Assembly: GCA_022711465.1 (NCBI GenBank)
Contig: JAKLEZ010000035.1
Coordinates: 1-50,833 of the forward strand
Length of the DNA stretch: 50,833 nt
Origin: Planctomycetota bacterium
Lineage (GTDB): Bacteria > Planctomycetota > Phycisphaerae > UBA1845 > PWPN01
Direction: 5' to 3'
Below, piece after piece: positions 25,452 through 35,900 of this stretch. Made by a program: the position numbers and the translations under genes. Under the pieces are notes generated by a model. It had not been told where the DNA came from. It saw only the letters and a list, made by a program, of their open reading frames with translations, and ran no database searches. Each line of letters begins with the position of its first letter. Position 1 is the first letter of the stretch.

Positions 25452-28400
25452 ATGCTCTGGCGAACAGCAGTGATTCAGTCGATGGTGTGTGTCCTGAGTG
25501 AGGTGGCCTGGCTATCCCTGCCTGCTCAGGCCTCTGTTCGGGATGTCCCGGCGAGCTACCCGACGATACAGGCGGCAATCGACGCTGCGGCAGATGGTGA
25601 CGAGGTGGTCGCGGCGCCGGGGACGTACTCGGAGAATGTTGTTTTTGAGGGGAAGGCGATCACGGTACGAAGCGTGGGCGGGGCGGCGGTGACAACAATT
25701 GATGGCCAGAATCTCAACTGGGGTGTCATGATCACGGGCGGAGAGTCGCGCCAAACGGTACTCGACGGGTTCACGATCACGGGTGGTGGCGCCCTTGTGC
25801 AATGGAGCTCGCCCACAATTCGAAACTGCATCTTTATCCATAACTCGGGGCAGTACGGTCCTGGTGTAGTGGAAGTAAACGGAGGCTCGCTGATCTCTAA
25901 TTGCGTCTTCAGTCATAATAGTGGCGATCATGACGGCGGTGCGATCGTATCCTTCGGTCCAGATGAAGACACGGCGGGCGTTGTCGAGCAGTGCACGTTC
26001 GACCATAACTCGGCGGCCGGGCAGGGAGGGGCGATTCACGTCGCTGATCAGCGACATCAACTGACGATCACGGACTGCACATTCACGGCAAATACTTCGA
26101 GCTATGGCGGTGGCGCGCTGCACTTTGCCCGACAGAACGCCTCCACGTTGACGGGTTGCGTTTTCTCCGGCAACAGCAGTGGCGGCCATGGAGCGGCGGT
26201 GCTGGCCTGGGACCAATCAACGCCGGCCTTTCATGCCTGCATGTTTGAGGCGAACTCCACGCCTTACAACGGAGGTGCGATTTATGTAGGGAATGGGAGC
26301 GCCCTCATGCTCGGTGGGTGCACCTTCAGGAACAACCAGGCGTGGTCAGGAGGGGCACTCTGTGCAGACAGCGCGACAGATACTTGGGTGGACGGATGTG
26401 CCATCTTCAGCAACTCCTGCCAGGATCGCGGTGGCGGCTTGTTCTACTGCGCGGTGACGGGGTCGAGTCGCATCACGAACTGCACCATCGCCGACAACAC
26501 CGCCGGGAATGACGGCGGCGGTGTTGTGCACAGCTGCGGCTCGACGGTAACGGTGGCCAACTGCATTCTGTATGGGAACAAGCGCAAGACCGCACTCAAC
26601 CAGATCAGCGGGGACGCTCTCCCCAATGTGACCTTCTCCGACGTGCAGGGTGGCTACCCAGGAATCGGCAACATCGACTCTGACCCGCAGTTTGCAGACC
26701 CAGCCGACGGCGACTACCGCATCAGGGCTACCTCACCCTGCATCGACGCGGGCGACAACACCGCTGGCGGCCTTGTAGGCGTCACGACTGATCTGGCTGG
26801 CCTGCCGCGATTCGTCGATGATCCGGCCACGGCTGATACTGGCAATGGCACGCCGCCTATCGTCGACATGGGGGCCTACGAGTTCTTCTTCCTCTGTGGG
26901 CCAGGCACGAACCCGGAGATCACCAGCCATCCCATCAGTCAAACGGTGTGCATCGGCAACTCGATCGCGTTCAGTGTGGCCGCGAGCGGCCAAGGCCTAG
27001 TTTACCAGTGGATGAAGGACGGTATCAGCATGAACGGTGCGACCGGGAGTAGCTTGACGATCTCCCCCGTGTCGGCTGACGATGCGGCGAATAACCCTGG
27101 CTACCAGTGCGTCGTGACAAACGCCTACCAATGCAGTAACACCTCGAATGCAGCTGTGCTCACAGTCCCGGCCGGATCCCCCCCTTCCATCACCGTTCAG
27201 CCGGCCAGCCAGACGAAGCGGGTGGGTAAGCCAGTCGTGTTCAGCGTGACGGTGGAGGGTGAGGGCTTGACCTACCGGTGGATGAAAGACGGGGTGGACG
27301 TGGAGGGTGAGACCGCCAGCAGTCTCACAATCGCCGCGCTGTCGATTGCCGACGCCACCAACAGCCCCGGCTACCAGTGCGTGGTCACGAACGCCTCCGG
27401 TTGCAGTAGTACCTCGGACGCGGCTACACTAGTAGTCGAAAGGCCGTCGGGACACGTCCTTGCTGTCGGCTACAATTCCAGCGGACAACTCGGCATCGGG
27501 GACAACCCACCCTGTCCCGCAGTCATTTCCGGCGCAAATGGTATCGCCGCAGGCTTCTGGCACGACCTTGCCCTCAAAAGCGATGGGACCGTCTGGGCGT
27601 GGGGCGACAACGGGAACGGCCAATTGGGCGATGGCACGGTGACAAAGCGCAATCGGCCAGTGCAGGTGCTGAACTTGACTGGGATCACCGCGATCGCCGC
27701 AGGGTATCACCATAGCTTGGCTCTTAGGAATGATGGCACGGTCTGGGCATGGGGACGGGACGACTGCGGCCAGTTGGGTGACGGTACAACGGGTCAGCGA
27801 ACCACGCCGGTGCGGGTGCTGAACCTGACCGGGGTAATCGCGATCGCCGGGGGTGGGTACCACAGTCTGGCGATCAAGAACGACGGCACGGTCTGGGCAT
27901 GGGGAAGCAACTCCTACGGCCAGTTGGGCGACGGCACAACGAGTCAGCGAACCGCGCCGATTCAGGTGCTGAATCTGACCGGGGTAACCGCGATCGCCGG
28001 GGGCATGTACCACAGTCTGGCGATCAAGAACGACGGCACGGCATGGGCATGGGGATGGAATGATCACGGCGGCTTAGGCGACGGTACGACGGTTCAGCGA
28101 ACCGCGCCGGTGCAGGTGCTGAACCTGACCGGGGTAATCGCGATTGCCGGGGGTGGTGGTCACAGTCTGGCCCTTAAGAATGATGGCACCATGTGGGCGT
28201 GGGGAAGCAACTCCTACGGTCAGTTGGGCGATGAGACCACGACGAACCGCAGTTCGCCGGTCCGGGTTTCAGGCATAACCAGCGCGGCAGGCGTGGCTGC
28301 TGGATACTTGCACACGTTAGTAACCACGAGCCACGGCACGGTGTGGGCATGCGGAGAGAACTCTGCCAGCCAGTTGGGTGACGGAACGACGATAAGCCGC

Positions 28401-29798
28401 AGTGTGCCAGTTCAGGTGCGAAACCTCGCCGGAATGGCCTCGGTCGCTGGGGGGGAGCGTCACAGCGTGGGTCTCAAGAACGACGGCACCGTCTGGACAT
28501 GGGGAGACAACTACTACGGACAGTGGGGCCACGGCTCGAACAGCCTCAGCAGCTTGTCGGTACAAGTCCTCGACCTGGATCCAATGGTCGCCATTGTTGG
28601 TGGCGGTAGTCACAGTCTGGCTCTTGCGAATAGTGGCACGGTCTGGGCGTGGGGAGGCAATCATTACGGCCAATTGGGGGATGGTACGCTCATGAAGCGA
28701 AGCACGCCGGTCCAGGTTCAGAACCTGGCCGGAGCAACCGCGATCGCCGGGGGACTTGATCATAGCTTGGCCCTCAAGGCAAGTGGCACGGTCTGGGCGT
28801 GGGGATTGAACCACAAAGGCCAATTGGGCGACGGCACGACTGTTGATCGTAGCGCGCCGGTCCAGGTGTTGAGCCTGACAGGCGTAATCGCGATCGGTGG
28901 GGGCAGTGCCCACAGTCTAGCTCTTAAGAATGATGGCACGGTCTGGGCGTGGGGATACAACTCCTCCGGCCAACTGGGTGATGGAACCACCACTGCGCGA
29001 ACAACCCCCGTGCAGGTTTCAGGCCTTACCGGCGTGACCGCCATCGCCGGCGGAGAATACCACAGTCTGGCCCTCAAGAGCGATGGGACGGTGTGGGCAT
29101 GGGGAGACAATGCCACTGGCCAGTTGGGCAACGGTACGACTCTTGATCGCAGCGTACCGGCTCAGGTACTGAATCTGGTCGGGGCGAGTGCGATCGCCGG
29201 GGGAGTGTATCATAGTTTGGCACTCAGGAATGACGGCACGATGTGGGCTTGGGGTTGGAACTACTATGGACAGTTGGGGGATGGTACGGGTACACAACGA
29301 GCCTTGCCGGTGCAGGTGCTGAATCTAACCGGTGTGACCGCCATCGCCCGGGGTGACTACCATAGCTTGGCGCTCAGGAATGACGGCACGGTTTGGGCGT
29401 GGGGACAGAACGAGTACGGCCAGCTGGGCGACGGAACGTTGAATAACCGAAGCCTCCCGGTCCAAGCGGTGAATGTGACCGGTGTGATCGGCATCGCTGG
29501 GGCTTACGGTCACTGCCTTTTCCTAGTCTACGCACCGCAGCCTGATTTCAACCGTGACGGCTACGTGGATGGGGATGACCTGACTATCTTCGAGGCCTGC
29601 GCCACCGGCCCAGCCATCCCGTACAACGCGGCCGCACTGCCGGCTCCCCCGCCGGGCTGCATGCTAGCGCCCGACGGCAACGGCAAAATCGCGGCTGATT
29701 TCGATCAGGACGGCGACGTGGACCAGACAGATTTCGGCGTCTTCCAGCGGTGCTGGAGCGGTTCGAATGTGCCGGCCGACCCGGACTGTGCAAACTGA
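25452..29798 (+). CDS. Secreted beta-helix / Ig-like / RCC1-repeat protein with dockerin-like tail
   Basis: ATG 25452 is chosen for its signal peptide (MLWRTAVIQSMVCVLSEVAWLSLPAQA) and AAGGGG upstream, giving 1448 residues. The N-terminal right-handed beta-helix (30-450; YPTIQAAIDAAADGDEVVAAPGTY, many NCxF/GGAIHV turns) is typical of polymorphic outer-surface or pectate-lyase-like folds. Two Ig-like domains follow (486-575 and 576-665; TVQPASQTKRVGKPVVFSV). Then come 14 RCC1 repeats with the pattern VWAWGxNxxGQLGDGT (666-1360), enough for two seven-bladed propellers, and a dockerin-like pair (DFNRDGYVDGDD, DFDQDGDVDQTD). The calcium-loop tail implies cell-surface or matrix attachment. The Ig and helix-end modules are nearly identical in DNA to those of the next gene. 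Confidence 0.9.
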   Translation: MLWRTAVIQSMVCVLSEVAWLSLPAQASVRDVPASYPTIQAAIDAAADGDEVVAAPGTYSENVVFEGKAITVRSVGGAAVTTIDGQNLNWGVMITGGESRQTVLDGFTITGGGALVQWSSPTIRNCIFIHNSGQYGPGVVEVNGGSLISNCVFSHNSGDHDGGAIVSFGPDEDTAGVVEQCTFDHNSAAGQGGAIHVADQRHQLTITDCTFTANTSSYGGGALHFARQNASTLTGCVFSGNSSGGHGAAVLAWDQSTPAFHACMFEANSTPYNGGAIYVGNGSALMLGGCTFRNNQAWSGGALCADSATDTWVDGCAIFSNSCQDRGGGLFYCAVTGSSRITNCTIADNTAGNDGGGVVHSCGSTVTVANCILYGNKRKTALNQISGDALPNVTFSDVQGGYPGIGNIDSDPQFADPADGDYRIRATSPCIDAGDNTAGGLVGVTTDLAGLPRFVDDPATADTGNGTPPIVDMGAYEFFFLCGPGTNPEITSHPISQTVCIGNSIAFSVAASGQGLVYQWMKDGISMNGATGSSLTISPVSADDAANNPGYQCVVTNAYQCSNTSNAAVLTVPAGSPPSITVQPASQTKRVGKPVVFSVTVEGEGLTYRWMKDGVDVEGETASSLTIAALSIADATNSPGYQCVVTNASGCSSTSDAATLVVERPSGHVLAVGYNSSGQLGIGDNPPCPAVISGANGIAAGFWHDLALKSDGTVWAWGDNGNGQLGDGTVTKRNRPVQVLNLTGITAIAAGYHHSLALRNDGTVWAWGRDDCGQLGDGTTGQRTTPVRVLNLTGVIAIAGGGYHSLAIKNDGTVWAWGSNSYGQLGDGTTSQRTAPIQVLNLTGVTAIAGGMYHSLAIKNDGTAWAWGWNDHGGLGDGTTVQRTAPVQVLNLTGVIAIAGGGGHSLALKNDGTMWAWGSNSYGQLGDETTTNRSSPVRVSGITSAAGVAAGYLHTLVTTSHGTVWACGENSASQLGDGTTISRSVPVQVRNLAGMASVAGGERHSVGLKNDGTVWTWGDNYYGQWGHGSNSLSSLSVQVLDLDPMVAIVGGGSHSLALANSGTVWAWGGNHYGQLGDGTLMKRSTPVQVQNLAGATAIAGGLDHSLALKASGTVWAWGLNHKGQLGDGTTVDRSAPVQVLSLTGVIAIGGGSAHSLALKNDGTVWAWGYNSSGQLGDGTTTARTTPVQVSGLTGVTAIAGGEYHSLALKSDGTVWAWGDNATGQLGNGTTLDRSVPAQVLNLVGASAIAGGVYHSLALRNDGTMWAWGWNYYGQLGDGTGTQRALPVQVLNLTGVTAIARGDYHSLALRNDGTVWAWGQNEYGQLGDGTLNNRSLPVQAVNVTGVIGIAGAYGHCLFLVYAPQPDFNRDGYVDGDDLTIFEACATGPAIPYNAAALPAPPPGCMLAPDGNGKIAADFDQDGDVDQTDFGVFQRCWSGSNVPADPDCAN

Positions 29799-29989
29799 GT
29801 GTGCAGGGGTTAAAGGCCTGCCGACTTGGGCAGAACAGTGCCTGAAGGTGACAGGAGGCGGAAACGTGGGCATAAGGCAGGCAAGAATTCCAGGCTGGCC
29901 GTGATTCAACGCGGGCGTGACGGCGTAGGGTGCCAGGTGTTCGTGCCGGCGCAAAGACAGAAACGCCGGCGGTATACGGAGCAAAAGAC

Positions 29990-32900
29990 ATGCGTCAGGT
30001 CTGGGTGTTCTCAGCGGCGGTCTGGATAATGCTGGCCGGGGCCGCAGGGCTTCAGGCGGCGGTGGTTTACGTCAAGGCCGGTGCTCCGGAAGGTGGCGAC
30101 GGCCAGAGCTGGGCGACGGCCTACAAGTATCTGCAGGATGCGCTGACCGCTGCCCGGAACTCGGGTGGTACGATCACCGAGATCTGGGTGGCGGCGGGCA
30201 CGTACCAGCCGGACCGCGATGCCGCTGAAGCGTTAGGCACAGGCGACCGCACGGCGACGTTCTCGCTGATCAGCGGCGTGGCCCTCCGCGGCGGGTTTGC
30301 CGGCAACGAGGATCCGACCACGTTTAACCTGGCCAATCGGAACTTCGCTGCCCACGCCTCAATCCTCAGCGGCGACCTGGCCGGTAACGACGGCCCCGGC
30401 TTCGTCAACATGGAGGAGAACAGCTACCACGTGGTGACCGGCAACGGCACGAACAACACAGCCACGCTCGACGGATTTGTCATCCAGTCGGGAAATGGCG
30501 TAGATAACGATGTGGGCTCTGGTGGCGGCATCTTGGTCGGAGATGGCAGTCTGAAGGTGGTTCACTGCAGGTTCACCCGCAACTATGCGTTCTGGGGCGG
30601 GGCATGCAGCATCTACTCTGGAAACCCGCCGGAAATATCAGCCTGTATCTTCGAGGGTAATCGAGTCGAGGGAGGCGGTGGCGCGATAGAGGTCTATTCC
30701 TCCAATCTAAAATTGCGGGACTGTGTTTTTGTCGGCAACGTTGCAGGATTTGGGGGCGCGATCGCGGCGGGGGATAACCTGACGCTGAGCAACTGTACAT
30801 TCGCCTTCAATGATGCGTATCGCGCTGGCGTATTGGAAACCTCCTATGGTACGACGACTGTTGCGAATTGTGTCTTCTGGGGAAACACCTCCACGACAGG
30901 AACGGCCGCCGACATTGGGTTGCCATGGTCAACTGCTACGCTGACGGTCCAGCATAGCGATATCCAGGGCGGCCAGGAAGCCGTGTTCGTTGACTTGGGC
31001 AGCACCTTGAACTGGGGCGCGGGCAACATTGACGCCGATCCTCTTTTCGTCCGCTCTCCCAGTCCGGGAAGTGACGAGGCGTGGGGAACTGAGGATGATG
31101 ATTTCGGTGACCTGTGGCTCCAGCCGGGATCGCCCTGCATCGACGCGGGCGACAATACCGCTGGCGGCCTCGTGGGCGTCACGACCGATCTGGCAGGCCT
31201 GCCGAGATTCGTCGACGATCCGGCCACAGATGATACCGGCAATGGTACACCGCCCATCGTGGACATGGGAGCGTACGAGTTCTTTGTCTGCGGGCTGGGC
31301 GCGAACCCTGAGATCACGAGACATCCCATCAGCCAGACCCAGTGCGCTGGCCAGTCGGTCACGTTCAGCTTAACCGTGACCGGCCAGGGCTTGACCTACC
31401 AGTGGATGAGGGACGGCATCAACATCGACGGCGCAACGGACAGCAGCTTGATGATCTCTCCCGTGTCGGCCGACGATGCCGCGAATAGCCCGGGCTACCA
31501 GTGCCTAGTCATGAACACCTACGGTTGCAGCAGCACCTCGGATGCGGCTGTGCTCACGGTGCCGGCTGGATCTCCTCCCTCGATCCTCGTTCAGCCGGTG
31601 AGCCAGACGAAGCGGGTGGGTGAGTCGGTGGTGTTCAGCGTGACGGCGGAGGGTGAGGGTTTGACCTACCAGTGGATGAAAGACGGGGTGAACATGGAGG
31701 GTGAGACCGTCAGCAGTCTGACGATTGCCGCGGTGTCGATTGCCGACACCGCCAACAGCCCCGGCTACCAATGCGTCGTCACCAGCAGCAACGGCTGCAG
31801 CGTCACGTCCGAGGCCGCCACACTGACGGTAACGAATCCTCTGAGCCCCACGCTGTTCTTTGAGCAGGCCGTGCAACTGACGGCCGGTGGAGCGCCGATG
31901 GAATTGAACAATCATGCTGCCCCCCGGCTGGTGGACTGGGATAATGACGGCGATCTCGATCTTCTGGTGGCCGGCGGCGACGGCTACATCTGGGTGTTCA
32001 GGAACTCCGGCACAGCGGCCGCCCCGGTTTTCGAGGCCGGCGAGCAAGTACTGGCCAACGGCGTCCCCATCCGCAAAGGCGGCGAGTACACCGGGGCGTG
32101 TTTCGTAGACATGAACCGGGATGGCCGCCAGGACTTGATCATTGCCCATTCGAACACGCAAATCGGCTACTACCTCAACCAGGGCACGAAGGCCGCTCCG
32201 GCTTTCGGGCCATGGTCCGCGTTCCCCGGCCCGTCCGGCGAGCTGGTTCTTCCGGACTGGTGCGGGGCACGAATTGACGTGGGCGACTGGGACGGTGACG
32301 GGCTCAACGACCTAGTCACTGGGGAGTTTCTGGGTTGGCTCCGGCTGTTCCGCAACACCGGTACCGCGACGACCCCCCGATTCGATCTTCCGGCGGCGCA
32401 ATTCCATCTGCGTGGCGCCCCTGCCGGGTGGGCGTACAACACTCACCCTCGGCTTTTTGACATCAACCAGGATGGCCGGCTGGACCTGACCTTTGGGATC
32501 AACTGGGGGAACTTCAGTTTCCTGGTCGTGAATCCCAATGACCCCGGCCTGTCCTTTCACTCCCTGATTACTGCTAGGGATGCCGATGGGCGGGAGTTCG
32601 ACATACGCGCGCTGAATGGGGATGACAGCATCCCGGATTATGCGGATCTGAACGATGACGGCGTGGTCGACATGATCAGTGGCGGGAAGAACGGCAAGAT
32701 CTTCTGCCTGTATGGAATCCCCTACACCACCCTGCTGAACCGGATCGCTGAGATCATGGACGCCCATCCAACGGACCTCGGCCCGGCTCTAGCGGCTGAT
32801 TCAAGCCTACGGGAGGAGCTGTTCAGACTCCACCAGTCCATGCGCTGTTTCGTTTCGGACTTCATCCCCGGCCTCCAGATCCGTGAAAGCGTACGCGACT

Positions 32901-35900
32901 GGTACGCCGCCCAGGTGGTGGCCTTCCCGCAGTACCTTCGCAAGCAGTATCTGGACGGCGGCGCCCAGCCGTACGTGTCCAGCCTGGCCGGCCAGGTGTG
33001 GGTGAACCTGCTGGAGAGCATGCCGGACAGTGCTGCCCACCGGTTGTACGTGGCCGACCAGATTGGACTGGCCGGACCGCATCGTCAGTTGCTGCAGGAC
33101 TTCGGGACCCTGTTCGTGGAGAACAGCCAGGCGGATGCCGGCCAGCATCGTGTGCTCCACGATTACCTGGCGTCGCTCCCTCGCGCTTTGTGGGACGCCG
33201 AACTCGTGACCATCGATTACTTTCTTTCCCCGGCGGTCGGCATCCAGGCCCGGATGGGTGTAAATGTGTACGCTAACCGGGTAGGCCAGGACCAGCAGAA
33301 TTCCTTCCCGCCGGACTCCGAGCCGGGCATGGTGGACGTGTTCAGTGTGGCGGTCGCGCGTCAGATCAACCACACGGTTGAAGAACACACCATCTCACCC
33401 AACCCGGTACTGAACGAGAGGAAGTACTCGCTGGCCGAGCAAGCCAGCCCACCGGAGGTGGTATTCCTGGATCACGCAACCGGGCTTGGAGTGGACTGGA
33501 ACGCGACCAAGAGCCGCTTCCAGACAGCAGGTTATTGGAACGGGAACGATGCGGATTGGGGTAGCGCGTGGAACCAGTACTGGCAGACCGGACCGGGCAG
33601 CACGTACAAGGAGAACTGGCTACCGAACGATCTCCAGTGGGTGTGCGAGGCGACCTATCAGGCCTTCGCGACGCTCTCCAACCAGTACTTCACGAACAGC
33701 GAAACCATGTTGGATCTGAGCTTGCGCAGGTGGAACCGGGGCATCCGCTCGTGCATCAACCAGTTCCTGTTCTTCGCGGATGTCTACTCGCAGGGGACGG
33801 ACACCACGTATCTGTACCGGATGGACACGGCTGGCACCATCACGCGTAAGACAAGCAAGCTACACCGGAACGATCAAGGGTTCATCGATCGCATGCAGAT
33901 TGGCTGCGGATCGTACTGGTTCGGGCTCGACGAGCAGGGAAATGTGCTGAGCGTGGATTGGGTTCCGGTGGCCCCTGAGGATCAACCCTCTATCTCTGTT
34001 CAGCCGGTGAGCCAGACGAAGCGGGTGGGTGAGTCGGTGGTGTTCAGCGTCACGGCGGCAGGCGAGGGCCTGACCTACCAGTGGATGGAGGACGGGGTGA
34101 ACATGGAGGGTGAAACCGCCAGCAGCCTGACGATTGCCGCGGTGTCGATTGCCGATGCCGCCAACAGCCCCGGCTACCAGTGCGTGGTCAGCAGCGGCAA
34201 CGGCTGCAGCGTCACTTCGGAGGCGGCTACGCTGACGGTTGAGGGGGCAGGCCGCATCTTTGCTGTCGGCAGCAATTCCGATGGTGCACTCGGCATCGGA
34301 GGGGACACGTGGAGTCCGCGGGCCAGCCTCATGCAAAGTGCTGTTGCCGTTGCCTCTCGCTCCAATTACAGCCTGGTCCTCAAGAACGACGGGACGGTGT
34401 GGACGTGGGGATACAACTACTACGGCCAGTTGGGCGATGGGACGACGGTCAACCGTTCGACCCCGGTGCGGGTGTTGAATCTGGCCGGGATCGTCGCGGT
34501 TAGCGCGGGGGGTTACCACGGCTTGGCCCTCAAGGCTGACGGCACCGTCTGGGCTTGGGGCAGAAACGACTCTGGCCAATTGGGCGACGGCACGACCACG
34601 AATCGCTCGACCCCGGTGCAGGCGAAAAACCTGACCGGGGCAACCGCCATCGCTGGCGGCAACACCCACAGCTTGGCCCTCAAGGCTGACGGCACCGTTT
34701 GGGCTTGGGGCAGAAACAGCCTTGGCCAATTGGGCGACGGCACGACCACGAATCGCTCGACCCCGGTGCAGGTACAGAGCCTGACGGAGGCGACCGCCAT
34801 CGCGGGCGGCGGATCATATAGCTTAGCCCTTAAGAACGACGGTACCGTCTGGACATGGGGATACAACTACTACGGCCAGTTGGGTGACGGGACGACCACC
34901 AGCCGTTTGGTCGCAGGCCCGGTGCTGAATGTGGCGGGCGTGACGTCCATCGCTGGCGGCAACAGCCACAGCTTGGCCCTCAAGGCTGATGGCACGGTAT
35001 GGGCGTGGGGACACAACTACTACGGTCAGTTGGGCGACGGGACGACCACCAGCCGTTCGGTCGCAGGCCCGGTGCTGAATGTGGCGGGCGTGACATCAAT
35101 CGCTGGCGGCAACAGCCACAACTTGGCCCTCAAGGCTGATGGCACGGTATGGACGTGGGGATACAACTCCGACGGTCAGCTAGGCGACGGCACAACCACG
35201 AACCGCTCGACACCGGTACAGGCACAAGGCCTGACAGGGGTGAGCGGACTTGCTGCCGGCAATACCCACAGTTTGGCCGTCGAGAACGACGGCACGGTTT
35301 GGGCGTGGGGATACAATCACTATGGCCAGTTGGGTAACGGCACAGTCGCGGACCGTGCGACGGCAGTTGAGGTGCAAAGCCCCAGGGGAGTGACGGCCGT
35401 CGCTGGCGGCGCTTACCACAGCCTGGCCCTCAAGGCCGATGGCACTGTCTGGGCATGGGGCCGGAATACCTATAGCCAATTGGGCGACGGAACGACGAGC
35501 AGTCGTATTTCGGCGGTTCGGCTTCCGAATCTCGATGGAGTGACCGCGGTCGCCTGCGGGTACTATCACAGCCTAGCCCTCAAGAACGACGGCACGGTCT
35601 GGGCGTGGGGATGGGGCGGCTATGGCCAGTTGGGGGATGGAACGACGACGAACCGCTCGATCCCCGTCCAGGTACAGGATCTGGCAGCGGTGATCGCCAT
35701 TGCCAGCGGAGACTACCACTGCCTGGCCGTCAAGAACGACGGGACTGTCTGGGCGTGGGGATACAACTACTATGGCCAGTTGGGGGATGGAACGACGACG
35801 AATCGCCCGATCCCCGTCCAGGTACAGGATCTGACAGCGGTGACCGCCATCGCCGGCGGAGAATACCACAGTCTGGCCCTCAAGAGCGATGGCACGGTCT

